From Roseibaca calidilacus (GTDB lineage Bacteria; Pseudomonadota; Alphaproteobacteria; Rhodobacterales; Rhodobacteraceae), in the NCBI RefSeq assembly GCF_001517585.1, contig NZ_FBYC01000004.1, positions 2,189,501-2,253,500 on the forward strand: a stretch of DNA of 64,000 nt. The letters run 5' to 3'. This document shows, one piece after another, positions 46,230-54,302 of this stretch. The position numbers and the translations under genes were made by a program. Below the pieces are notes generated by a model, which was not told the origin of the DNA, did no database searches, and was given only the letters and a program-made list of their open reading frames with translations. Position 1 is the first letter of the stretch. Every line of letters begins with the position of its first letter.

Positions 46230-47017
46230 TGGCCCGTGAACCTTGCATCGCGTTTTTCAAGGAACGCGGTGACGCCTTCGGCATAATCTGCCGATGCCCC
46301 CGCGCGGCGCTGGTAGTCTTGTTCAAGGTCCAACTGCGCATCAAGGCTGTTGGTCGCCGCCGCCTGAATCGCCTGCTTGGTCAGGCCAAGGCCATAGGTT
46401 GGCCCCTTGGCCAGTTTCAACGCCAGCGCGCGGGCCTCTGGCATCAGGGCGTCATCCGGCACCGCGCGCCAGATCAACCCCCAATCGGCGGCTTGGGTGG
46501 CGCTTAGCGGTTCCCCCGTCAGCGCCAAGGCTTTCGCCCGCGCTTCGCCCAACAAGCGCGGCAAGGCCCAAGACCCGCCCGCATCGGGCACCAGCCCCAG
46601 CTTGGCGAAAGACTGCACGAACCGCGCCATGTCAGACGCCAGCACGATGTCGCATGCCAGCGCGATATTCGCGCCTGCGCCTGCGGCAACGCCGTTCACC
46701 GCTGCAACCACGGGCTTGGGCAGCGCGCGTATGGCGCGGATCAGCGGGTTGTAATAGGTGCCGATGGTCGCGCCTAGATCGGGCTTTGGCCCAGCTTTGC
46801 GCGGGTCGCGCTCGCCAAGGTCTTGGCCTGCGCAAAACCCGCGCCCGGCCCCGGTCAGCAGCACCGCGCGCACGGCCCCATCCTGCGCCGCGCGGTCGAT
46901 CTGGGCGCGCAAGGCCATATGCATTTCAGGCGTGAAAGCGTTCAGCTTGTCGGGCCGGTTCAGCACCAGCTCCAACACACCGGTATCCAACCGGTGCAGC
47001 ACCAAATCGTCAGGCAT
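46226..47017 (-). CDS. paaG: 2-(1,2-epoxy-1,2-dihydrophenyl)acetyl-CoA isomerase
   Basis: This 263-residue enoyl-CoA hydratase/isomerase turns the ring epoxide into the oxepin in the phenylacetate path. It has the oxyanion regions AGRGFCAGQDLGERD and VNGVAAGAGANIALACDIVLAS, and LVPDAGGSWALPRLLG near the active site. Start: ATG at 47017 with AGGAG eight bases upstream. A TTG two codons before is possible. It is the first gene of the paaG-I-K-R operon, with a PaaR-like site 42 bases upstream. Confidence 0.93.
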   Translation of the reverse strand: MPDDLVLHRLDTGVLELVLNRPDKLNAFTPEMHMALRAQIDRAAQDGAVRAVLLTGAGRGFCAGQDLGERDPRKAGPKPDLGATIGTYYNPLIRAIRALPKPVVAAVNGVAAGAGANIALACDIVLASDMARFVQSFAKLGLVPDAGGSWALPRLLGEARAKALALTGEPLSATQAADWGLIWRAVPDDALMPEARALALKLAKGPTYGLGLTKQAIQAAATNSLDAQLDLEQDYQRRAGASADYAEGVTAFLEKRDARFTGQ

Positions 47018-47058
47018 GGGCAACTCTCCTCCCAGAGTTGCCCAAGACTTACATAAGC

Positions 47059-47072
47059 TGACCGACCGGTCA
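47059..47072. promoter_or_regulatory. PaaR-type operator candidate upstream of paaG
   Basis: TGACCGACCGGTCA contains the perfect palindrome GACCGGTC and a second ACCG half-repeat. This matches the ACCGxCCGGT style of site that TetR-type PaaR repressors use. It lies in the 69-base gap between hpd and paaG, about 42 bases before the paaG start. Confidence 0.6.
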
Positions 47073-47086
47073 ATTCTGTTTCTGCA

Positions 47087-48178
47087 TTACCCTGTTTTCA
47101 GCACACCACGCGCCACTTGGTCGGCTTCGATGCTTTCGAACAAAGCCTTGAAATTGCCCTCTCCAAACCCGTCATCCCCTTTGCGCTGGATGAATTCGAA
47201 AAAGATCGGCCCGACCATGGTTTTCGAGAAAATCTGAAGCAGGATCTTGGTTTCCCCGCCATCGACCACGCCTTCGCCGTCAATCAGGATGCCGTGTTTC
47301 GCCATCGCCGCAACCGGTTCCGAATGGCCGACAACGCGGTCATGGCTCATGTCGTAATAGCTTTGCGGGGGCTTGGGCATGAAGCGGATGCCGCGTTCGG
47401 CAATGGCGTCGGTGGCCGAATAAATATCCTCGGTTCCGACGGCGATATGCTGGATGCCTTCACCATTATAGCGCTTCAGGTATTCCACGATCTGCCCGGT
47501 TTCGCCCCGGTCCTCGTTGATGGGAATGCGGATGCGCCCGCAAGGCGAGGTCAGCGCGCGGCTGAACAAGCCCGTGTATTTGCCTTCGATATCGAAAAAC
47601 CGGATCTCGCGGAAATTGAACAGGTCGCGGTAGAAGCTGAACCAGCGATCCATGTTGCCGGTGAACACGTTATGCGTCAGGTGGTCCAGATAGTAGAAGC
47701 CCACGCCTTCGGGCTTGGGCGCGGTGATCCACTCGAACCCGGCATAGGGGTTGGCACTGCCGTAATCCTCTATGAAATAGATCAATGACCCACCGATTCC
47801 GACAATCGCGGGCACATCTAGCAGCTTGCCGGGGGCGGTGTAAGGTGTGGCCCCCTTTGCCACGGCATGGTCGAACGCATGGCGGGCATCGACCACCCGC
47901 CAGCCCATCGCGGGCGCGCAGGGGCCATGCTCAGTCGCAAAGCGCGCGGCATGGCTGTCCGGGTCACTGTTCAGCACATAGGTGATATCGCCCTGTTGCC
48001 ATAGCTCGATATCGCGGTGCCGGTGCCGCGCGGTCAGGGTATAGCCCATGGCGCGGAACTGGTTGCGCAGGCTTTCGGGGTCGGGATGCGCGAATTCGAC
48101 AAATTCAAACCCGTCGGTTCCGGCGGGGTTTTCGGCGGAAATGGCGGCGCGCGGGGCAGCATGCGGGAAAGGGCCCAT
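47087..48178 (-). CDS. hpd: 4-hydroxyphenylpyruvate dioxygenase
   Basis: This 363-residue Fe(II) enzyme converts 4-hydroxyphenylpyruvate to homogentisate in tyrosine and phenylalanine breakdown. It has two vicinal-oxygen-chelate domains. The iron ligands are the His in LDHLTHNV, the His in GIQHIAVGTEDI and the Glu in the last domain (FFEFIQRKGDDGFGEGNF). Length is normal. The divergent Lrp/AsnC gene at 48317 is probably its regulator. The gene is followed by the paa operon on the same strand, linking two aromatic routes. Confidence 0.96.
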   Translation of the reverse strand: MGPFPHAAPRAAISAENPAGTDGFEFVEFAHPDPESLRNQFRAMGYTLTARHRHRDIELWQQGDITYVLNSDPDSHAARFATEHGPCAPAMGWRVVDARHAFDHAVAKGATPYTAPGKLLDVPAIVGIGGSLIYFIEDYGSANPYAGFEWITAPKPEGVGFYYLDHLTHNVFTGNMDRWFSFYRDLFNFREIRFFDIEGKYTGLFSRALTSPCGRIRIPINEDRGETGQIVEYLKRYNGEGIQHIAVGTEDIYSATDAIAERGIRFMPKPPQSYYDMSHDRVVGHSEPVAAMAKHGILIDGEGVVDGGETKILLQIFSKTMVGPIFFEFIQRKGDDGFGEGNFKALFESIEADQVARGVLKTG

Positions 48179-48261
48179 CGGGTGCTCCTATTGGCGAAGA
48201 TGTATCTAAGCTACAGAATACCGCACGCGCCTTGCGGATTTCGCGCAAAGACTGGAAATTT

Positions 48262-48277
48262 TTGCACTATCATGCAA
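48262..48277. promoter_or_regulatory. Lrp-type operator candidate between hpd and lrp
   Basis: TTGCA-CTATCA-TGCAA is an inverted repeat with a six-base AT-rich spacer. It is centred 47 bases before the lrp start and 92 before hpd, a usual layout for divergent Lrp/AsnC autoregulation. Binding is inferred. Confidence 0.45.
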
Positions 48278-48316
48278 CACTCGCGCAGATTTTCTTGAAA
48301 ACTGCAAAGAACACGC

Positions 48317-48772
48317 ATGCAAGACGCTATCGACCGCAAGATCCTCGCACAGCTTCAGCACAACGCCATGATGACCGCGCAAGAGCTGGGCGACCATGTG
48401 GGGCTGTCGGCGTCGCAAGCCGCGCGACGGCGGCAAAGGCTGGAAGAACAGGGCATTATCGAAGGCTACCGCGCCCGTATCGCGCCCGAGCGTGTCGGCT
48501 TGGGCGTGCAAGCCTTCGTGCAAGTTCAGATGGGCAATCACGACCCGGCGGGCGCGCAATCCTTTCGCCACCTGTTGGAAAGCCTGCCCGAAGTGGTCAA
48601 TGCTTGGACCCTGACCGGAGAGGCCGATTACCTGCTGCGCATCTGGTGCGCCGATCTGGCGGCGCTGAACACGCTGATCCATGCGCGCATCCTACCCCAT
48701 GCCGCCGTATCGCGGGTGCAAAGCCAGATCGTGATGGACCAGCTGAAACAGGCTGCCGCCCTGCCCGTCTGA
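48317..48772 (+). CDS. Lrp/AsnC family regulator
   Basis: This 151-residue protein has an N-terminal HTH (DAIDRKILAQLQHNAMMTAQELGDHVGLSASQAARRRQRLEEQGII) and a C-terminal RAM/AsnC ligand domain (VQAFVQVQMG ... TGEADYLLRIWCADLAALNTLI). Divergent placement from hpd suggests that it responds to an aromatic amino acid and controls tyrosine degradation. Its ligand is not known. Confidence 0.94.
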   Translation: MQDAIDRKILAQLQHNAMMTAQELGDHVGLSASQAARRRQRLEEQGIIEGYRARIAPERVGLGVQAFVQVQMGNHDPAGAQSFRHLLESLPEVVNAWTLTGEADYLLRIWCADLAALNTLIHARILPHAAVSRVQSQIVMDQLKQAAALPV

Positions 48773-48839
48773 CCGCGCACTCTGGACAATTGGCCCCGCG
48801 CCAAGGCACAACGGCTGTATGCTGCCAAAGGATTGCAGA

Positions 48840-49862
48840 ATGGACATTTCAGCACTGGCCCATGCCGTCTTGCGCGGCGAGCGGCGGGCGCTTGCCCGCG
48901 CGATCACGCTTGCGGAAAGCGGGCGCGCAGACCACCGGGCGCAGGCCACAGAACTGCTGGAAGACCTTGCGCAAAGCGGGCGGCAGGCCATTCGCATCGG
49001 GCTGTCGGGCACACCGGGCGTGGGTAAATCCACCTTCATCGAATCCTTCGGGCTAATGCTGATCGAACGCGGCTTGCGCGTGGCCGTGCTGGCGGTGGAC
49101 CCGTCCAGCAAGCGCACCGGTGGGTCCATTCTGGGCGACAAGACGCGGATGGACCACCTGTCGCGCGCGCCCGAGGCCTTTATCCGACCCAGCCCCAGCC
49201 AGTCGCATCTGGGTGGCGTGGCACGCCGCACGCGCGACGCGGTGGCGCTATGCGAAGCAGCGGGCTTTGACGTGGTGCTGGTGGAAACTGTGGGCGTCGG
49301 CCAATCCGAAACCGTGGTCGCGGACCTGTCGGACGTGTTCTTGCTGCTGCTGGCTCCGGCAGGCGGTGACGAATTGCAAGGCGTGAAGCGCGGCATCATG
49401 GAAGCCGCCGACATGATTGTGGTCAACAAGGCAGATGGCGAGTTGAAAGCCACCGCCACCCGCACCTGCGCCGATTACGCGGGCGCGCTGCGCCTGCTGC
49501 GCAAACGGCCCGAAGACCCCGCCGGCTTTCCCAAGGCGATGACCGTCTCGGCACTGGAAAACAACGGGCTACCGGGCGTGTGGGAGGAAATCACGGCGCT
49601 GGTCGACTGGCGGCGCAAATTCGGCCATTGGGAGCGGCGCCGCGCCGAACAGGCCCGCCGCTGGTTCGAAGAAGAGCTGCGCGAAACCGTGCTGGCGCGC
49701 CTGCAAACGCCCCTTGCGCGCCGCATGAGCGCCAATCTGGGGGCGCAGGTCGAGGCCGGGCAGACATCGCCCGCGCGCGCGGCACAAACCATGTTGGCCG
49801 CAATCTGGCCAGAGATCGCAACATCGCCGGAATCGCTTGACGCGCCGAAGGATAGCGCCTAA
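48840..49862 (+). CDS. meaB: Methylmalonyl-CoA mutase-associated GTPase MeaB
   Basis: This 340-residue G3E-family GTPase protects and reloads B12-dependent methylmalonyl-CoA mutase. Motifs include the P-loop GLSGTPGVGKSTFIE, VLAVDPSSKRTGGSILGDKTRM, the ESVGVGQSE-like VETVGVGQSETVV and the base-specific VVNKADGE. The ATG at 48840 follows AAGGA; the in-frame ATG at 48819 lacks a site. The mutase gene is not in the window. The cob genes at 12.7-15.5 kb make the cofactor it needs. Confidence 0.95.
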   Translation: MDISALAHAVLRGERRALARAITLAESGRADHRAQATELLEDLAQSGRQAIRIGLSGTPGVGKSTFIESFGLMLIERGLRVAVLAVDPSSKRTGGSILGDKTRMDHLSRAPEAFIRPSPSQSHLGGVARRTRDAVALCEAAGFDVVLVETVGVGQSETVVADLSDVFLLLLAPAGGDELQGVKRGIMEAADMIVVNKADGELKATATRTCADYAGALRLLRKRPEDPAGFPKAMTVSALENNGLPGVWEEITALVDWRRKFGHWERRRAEQARRWFEEELRETVLARLQTPLARRMSANLGAQVEAGQTSPARAAQTMLAAIWPEIATSPESLDAPKDSA

Positions 49863-49956
49863 GAGCAGCCATCAAGTTTCAGGCCCTTGCTTTGCAGGGC
49901 CGGTTTTATTTGTGCGGGCCACATGAAGGCCAGCCCGAGACAACAAGGAAAAACCC

Positions 49957-50244
49957 ATGTCGCGCCGTTGCGAACTGACCGGAAAAGGCCCGATCACGGG
50001 CAACAACGTAAGCCACGCCAACAACAAGACCAAGCGTCGTTTCCTGCCAAACCTTCAGGACGTGTCGTTGCAGTCCGAAGCGCTGGGCCGCAGCTTCAAG
50101 CTGCGCGTGTCCTCGGCGGCGCTGCGCTCGGTCGATCACCGCGGCGGGCTGGACGCCTATCTGGCAAAAGCCAAGGACGAGGAACTGTCGTCCAACGCGC
50201 TGAAGATCAAGCGTGATCTGGCCAAGGCTGCATCAGCCGCCTGA
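49957..50244 (+). CDS. rpmB: 50S ribosomal protein L28
   Basis: This 95-residue L28 has [34 protein letters not shown] at its start and the C-terminal [10 protein letters not shown] region. It lacks the four-Cys zinc form of L28. CAAGGAAA precedes the ATG. A strong terminator follows, then tRNA-Arg. Confidence 0.98.
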   Translation: MSRRCELTGKGPITGNNVSHANNKTKRRFLPNLQDVSLQSEALGRSFKLRVSSAALRSVDHRGGLDAYLAKAKDEELSSNALKIKRDLAKAASAA

Positions 50245-50270
50245 TTGCCCGAAACCGAAAGTTTCGAATC

Positions 50271-50295
50271 GCCCCCGGTGCACCCGGGGGCTTTT
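50271..50295 (+). terminator. Rho-independent terminator of rpmB
   Basis: GCCCCCGG and CCGGGGGC pair around TGCAC and are followed by TTTT, 27 bases after the rpmB stop. Confidence 0.9.
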
Positions 50296-50358
50296 GCGTT
50301 GCATAAGGGCGCAAGCCCCGTTGCAATCGGGCGCGATCCGCCGTTAAACACTGTTGCG

Positions 50359-50435
50359 GGTCCCGTAGCTCAACTGGATAGAGCAGCCGACTTCTAATCG
50401 GCAGGTTGAGGGTTCAAGTCCTTCCGGGATCGCCA
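50359..50435 (+). tRNA. tRNA-Arg (anticodon TCT)
   Basis: A 77-base tRNA. Acceptor GGTCCCG pairs with CGGGATC (one G-T pair). The D-arm is GCTCAACTGGATAGAGC, the anticodon loop CTTCTAA (anticodon TCT), and the T-arm GGGTTCAAGTCC. The CCA is encoded. It reads AGA and AGG. It marks the left edge of a small accessory segment, but no 3' tRNA repeat or integrase was found. Confidence 0.97.
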
Positions 50436-50462
50436 CCGGCCCCATTTGTGTAAAGGAGGCAT

Positions 50463-50552
50463 ATGAATGCGCAACAGGGCGGTTTTTGCTGCGCACCGTG
50501 TCAAGTGTTATTTTTGAATTCTGGCGAACTATTCAATAAATTTCTGATATAA
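50463..50552 (+). CDS. Possible small ORF after tRNA-Arg
   Basis: A perfect AAAGGAGG ribosome site at 50451-50458 is followed by two overlapping starts. ATG at 50463 gives a 29-residue peptide with three Cys (GGFCCAPC). ATG at 50467, in another frame and better spaced, gives 16 residues (RNRAVFAAHRVKCYF). Neither has recognisable similarity. Only the strong site supports translation. Confidence 0.25.
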   Translation: MNAQQGGFCCAPCQVLFLNSGELFNKFLI

Positions 50553-50572
50553 AACAACATTTCTGGAAGACC

Positions 50573-50601
50573 GCCGACTCCATCTCGTGGAGCCGGCTTT
50601 T
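50573..50601 (+). terminator. Rho-independent terminator
   Basis: GCCGACTCCA and TGGAGCCGGC pair (one mismatch) around TCTCG and are followed by TTTT. It lies 137 bases after the tRNA-Arg gene and can end its transcript or that of the small ORF between. Confidence 0.75.
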
Positions 50602-50665
50602 CGCATCCAATTCGATTTCCGCCGATTGAAGCATCGCCGACGAGACTGTTCGGAGGATATTCTCG

Positions 50666-51736
50666 CTAGAGTTCGGCGGGAAACTCGTCAGAGGCTTTGA
50701 TCATATCGGTAAGAACTTGATTCCGACGGGCCAGTGTTTCATGCCATTCCTGTGCCTGTCGATCTTTGAAGAACGATGCATCCGGGGCGAGCCGCTCCAC
50801 CGCGGCCTCAACTTCATCGAGACTGACCCGGAAGAATTCCTTTCTCAAGTTCGCGTCATTCACCCGACGATCTGCGAACTCACGATGCAATGCAGCCTCG
50901 AGGGCCGGAGCTTCTTCGGAATAGATCATTGCATGCGTATCAAAGCTGAACGGCACACTTGCATCTCCCAGCTCTCGCACCCTGTCGTCAGGATCAAGGC
51001 GACGGGTAAGCCCGATCTTGACCACGTCTTCCCCGAATGACCCGATGTTCGAAATCACATAGACATACCCCGACTTGGTCATTTCGGCCATCGCCCGAGC
51101 CCGCTCTGTTTTTGCATGGGCCTCATCCAAGGCTGCCTGAAGTTCTGCGATCTTTGCCTCGTCGACACCGGCTTCAGACCGGGCTTTTTCCAAAAGCTGT
51201 TGAAAGCGAAGCTCCTCACGCTCAGCGGCCTCGGCTTCGGCAAGGAGTTTCTTCTCATCCCGTTCCGCCCGGGCCATTTCGGCACGTTCTTCCTTCTCGG
51301 CTTTCAGGCGTTCCCGGTATTCGTGGGTCAGATAAAGCTCCTCCAGTTTGAGGGCGACATAAGTGTCGTTTATGGTCAGGCGCATGGATTCATTGGCGCT
51401 GTTGATCTGCTTTGCCGCGGTCTGGATCCGCTTTTCCATGGCGTTCACATTGTTCCAACGGGTATTCGCAATGGCTGCCTCGCATTCATTGTTGAAGGCT
51501 CTCATGGTCAAACGGGTTTGCCGGTTGACCATGGCCTGTCCTTTCGACTTGCTGCCATCAACGGTCCAATCAGCAGGGCAGATTGTGGCTGTCTTCGAAC
51601 TGACCATATCCTTCTGACGTTCCCGCACCGCCGTAATTGCGGCCTTGTAGGCCTCGCTGTCGGAGAAATCGAAATGGGGCTCATAGACGCCGAGTTCAGC
51701 AAATGACAGGCGCTCGTCATAGATTGCGACCTGTGC
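50666..51736 (-). pseudogene. DUF4041 / GIY-YIG (T5orf172) protein, 5' end cut off by IS21 element
   Basis: The remaining about 357 residues read: DUF4041 (ERLSFAELGVYEPHFDFSDSEAYKAAITAVRERQ ... WTVDGSKSKGQAM, MRAFNNECEAAIANTRWNNVN), a long charged coiled coil (KAEKEERAEMARAERDEKK) and a C-terminal GIY-YIG-type nuclease domain (KSGYVYVISNIGSFGEDVVKIGLTRRLDP ... EFFRVSLDEVEAAV). Such proteins often sit in phage or defence islands. The N-terminal part stops at the IS21 end at 51737. The frame stays open into the IS to a TTG at 51835, so a hybrid protein could still be made. The right side of the IS does not continue the gene. Confidence 0.8.
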
Positions 51737-51764
51737 TGTTGATTGCCACTGAGATTTGACCCGG
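51737..51764 (+). repeat. Left terminal inverted repeat of IS21 element
   Basis: A 28-bp repeat identical to the reverse complement of 54303-54330. It starts TGTTGATTGCC, with TG as the outermost bases. Confidence 0.95.
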
Positions 51765-51936
51765 TAATCGCCAAAACTGTCATTGAGAATTGACCCATGT
51801 GCAACCTTGCCCCGGCTTGAACCAGCTGGGGGCAAATGGAGTGATCGACATGGGATTTTTGAAGGTAATCAGAACATGGGCGCTGCGAGACAAGATGCCC
51901 ATTCGCGAGATTGCACGGCGCACGGGCATATCGCGC

Positions 51937-51974
51937 AGTGAGCGGTGACTGCCATCGGTTCGAAGGAACCGCGA
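51937..51974 (+). repeat. 38-base structured insert, copy 1 in istA
   Basis: It lies between the codons for ISR and TIKKYLR, where intact transposases have a single Asn. It begins AGTGAG and has a 13-base loop GCCATCGGTTCGA at positions 15-27. Positions 6-14 pair with 28-36 except for a tandem G-A/A-G pair. It ends CGA before AC. The insertion causes a frameshift and a stop. Confidence 0.75.
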
Positions 51975-52475
51975 ACAATCAAGAAATATCTGCGGGAGGG
52001 GATTGTTGAACCGGCGTTTCAGACGCCGGATCGTCCTAGCAAGCTCGCCCCATATGCCAAGCAGCTGACAGCTTGGCTTGTCTCGGATCAGCGCAAATCA
52101 CGCAAAGAGCGCCGGACGGCGAAGCTGATGCACGCCGATCTGGTGAAGCTGGGATATGACGGTTCCTACGAGCGTGTTGCGGCCTTCGTTCGTGAATGGA
52201 AAGGCGAACGCCAGCGCGCGTATCACACGACCGACCGGGGTGTCTTCGTGCCGCTTGTGTTCCAGCCGGGTGAAGCCTTTCAGTTTGATTGGAGCGAAGA
52301 CTGGGCCTATGTCGGCGGTGAGCGGATCAAGCTGCAGGTCGCCCACGTTAAGCTGTCGCACAGCCGGGCATTTTTGGTGCGGGCCTATCTGCTGCAAACG
52401 CATGAGATGCTGTTCGATGCCCATTGGCATGCGTTCCGTGTCTTCGAAGGCGTGCCCGGTCGCGGCATCTATGAC

Positions 52476-52513
52476 AGTGAGGCTTGGCCGCCATGGGTCC
52501 GAGGCCAGGCCGA
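52476..52513 (+). repeat. 38-base structured insert, copy 2 in istA
   Basis: It lies after the codons for GRGIYD, again where an Asn is expected. Ungapped it matches copy 1 at 25 of 38 bases: AGTGAG at the start, loop GCCATGGGTCCGA and final CGA before AC. Its stem is nine uninterrupted pairs (one T-G), with several pairs changed on both sides relative to copy 1. It shifts the frame by the same amount. Confidence 0.75.
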
Positions 52514-52675
52514 ACGAAGACGGCGGTCGACAAGGTCGGACTTGGCAAGAAGCGCGATGTGAATGCGCGGTTCACGGCGATGACCAGCCATTACGTTTTT
52601 GATCCCGAGTTCTGTAACCCGGCAGCGGGCTGGGAGAAGGGACAGGTCGAGAAGAATGTCCGCGACGCGCGCCGT

Positions 52676-52702
52676 CACGCCGGAGGCGTGCTTCCAGCAC
52701 GA
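52676..52702 (+). repeat. 27-base in-frame palindromic insert in istA
   Basis: Between DARR and RMWQLMPAF the frame has nine extra residues (HAGGVLPAR). The DNA contains CACGCC-GGA-GGCGTG, overlapping CGTGCT-TCC-AGCACG, so it can fold two ways. It is not similar to the 38-base inserts. It keeps the reading frame. Confidence 0.55.
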
Positions 52703-53465
52703 CGCATGTGGCAGCTGATGCCGGCCTTTCCGGATCTGGATGCGCTGAATGCTTGGCTGGAAGAACGCTGTAAGCTGCTATGGGCAGAGACGGCGCATGG
52801 CACCTTGCCTGGCAGCATCGCAGATGTGTGGGCAGCCGAGAAGCCTGCGCTGATGGCGCTCCCCACAATGTTCGATGGCTTTGTCGAGGAAAGAAAGCGC
52901 GTCTCGCCGACATGCCTGATCAACTTTGATCGCACCCGTTATTCTGTGCCCGCCAGCTTTGCAAACCGCCCCGTCAGCCTTCGCATTTACCCTGAGCGGC
53001 TGGTGGTCGTCGCCGAGGGGCATGTGATTTGCACGCATGAGCGCATCATCGACCGGTCGCACCGCCAGCCGGGGCGCGTGATCTATGACTGGCGCCACTA
53101 TCTGGCGGTGGTTCAGCGTAAACCCGGAGCGTTGCGCAATGGTGCTCCCTTTGTGGAAATGCCCGAACCCTTCCGCATGTTACAGGCGAAGATACTGCGC
53201 CAGCCCGGCGGGGACCGCGAGATGGTCGATATCCTGTCCTTGGTGCTGCACCATGACGAACAGGCCGTCCTGTGCGCCGTGGAATTGGCTCTGGAGGCGG
53301 GCGTGCCGACCAAGACCCATGTTCTGAACCTGCTCCACAGGCTGCTGGATGGCAAACTGACCGACCAGCCGGATGTGAACCCTCCTGCGGCCTTGACGCT
53401 GAGCAAAGAGCCCGAGGCCAATGTCGCGCGCTACGATGGGTTGCGCACCACGAGAGGAACACGCC

Positions 53466-54257
53466 ATGCGTCATGACCCCGCCGGTGCAGCTCTCATCAT
53501 CATGTTGCGCAGCCTTAAAATGCCAGGCATGGCGCAGGCCGTGCAGGATCTACTCGATCAGGGAGCGCCTGCATTCGAGGCTGCCATGCCGATCCTGTCG
53601 CAACTGCTAAAGGCTGAAATGGCCGAGCGCGAGGTGCGCTCGATCGCATATCACATGAAGGCAGCCCGCTTCCCAGCATACAAGGACTTGTCCGCGTTCG
53701 ACTTTGCCGCCAGTGAAATGCGTGAAGCTCTGGTCCGCCAGCTCCATCGCTGCGAATTTCTGGATGGCGCAGAGAATGTGGTGCTGATCGGGGGGCCTGG
53801 CACAGGGAAATCGCATGTTGCGACGGCCCTCGGCATCCAGGCTATCGAGCATCACCGCAAGCGCGTGCGTTTCTTCTCGACGGTGGAATTGGTCAATGCC
53901 CTGGAACAAGAAAAGGCCCATGGCAAAGCCGGGAAGATCGCCGAGGCCCTGGTAAAAACCGATTTGGTGATCCTGGACGAACTGGGATACCTGCCATTCA
54001 GCGCCTCTGGCGGGGCCTTGCTCTTCCATCTTCTGAGCAAACTCTACGAGCGCACCAGCGTCATCATAACCACCAACCTGAGCTTCGCCGAGTGGGCTAC
54101 GGTCTTTGGTGACGCCAAAATGACCACCGCGCTGCTCGATCGCCTCACCCACCGCTGCCACATTCTGGAGACCGGCAATGACAGCTACCGCTTCAAGGCC
54201 AGCTCAGAAACAGCGAAAAAGAAACGGAAGGAAACACCAGCATTGACGCCATCATGA
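53466..54257 (+). CDS. istB: IS21 helper ATPase IstB
   Basis: This 263-residue AAA+ ATPase assembles with IstA at target DNA. It has Walker [16 protein letters not shown] near residue 110, Walker [13 protein letters not shown], sensor region [13 protein letters not shown] and the C-terminal [22 protein letters not shown]. The gene is intact and overlaps the end of istA by 11 bases, the normal arrangement. A later basic tail (KKKRKETP) is present. Confidence 0.95.
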   Translation: MRHDPAGAALIIMLRSLKMPGMAQAVQDLLDQGAPAFEAAMPILSQLLKAEMAEREVRSIAYHMKAARFPAYKDLSAFDFAASEMREALVRQLHRCEFLDGAENVVLIGGPGTGKSHVATALGIQAIEHHRKRVRFFSTVELVNALEQEKAHGKAGKIAEALVKTDLVILDELGYLPFSASGGALLFHLLSKLYERTSVIITTNLSFAEWATVFGDAKMTTALLDRLTHRCHILETGNDSYRFKASSETAKKKRKETPALTPS

Positions 54258-54302
54258 TACGCAGAACATAACCACTGGGTGGGTCAGTTCTCGGTGACAA
54301 TG

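Larger units (their letters stand above)
51850..53476 (+). pseudogene. istA: IS21 transposase istA, interrupted by three short insertions
   Basis: The ATG at 51850 begins GFLKVIRTWALRDKMPIREIARRTGISR, then stops at 51946-51948. The DDE domain continues in a second frame (51945-52562; FQFDWSEDWAYVGGERIKLQVAHVKLSHSRAF) and a third frame (52484-53476; ASFANRPVSLRIYPERLVV). Compared with intact IS21 transposases as I remember them, 38-base inserts lie at 51937-51974 and 52476-52513, and a 27-base in-frame insert lies near 52676-52702. Removing both 38-mers would restore one frame. GTG at 51945 overlaps the first stop (GTGA), which could allow restart of translation. Confidence 0.88.

Noticed and set aside
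51937-51974. Group II intron or splice-type intron explanation for the 38-base insert
   Set aside because: The GTGAG start is suggestive, but 38 bases is far too short for any known self-splicing intron and no domain V-like part is present.
51937-52513. Integron attC site explanation for the inserts
   Set aside because: They end in GAAC but lack the GTTRRRY and RYYYAAC core pair.
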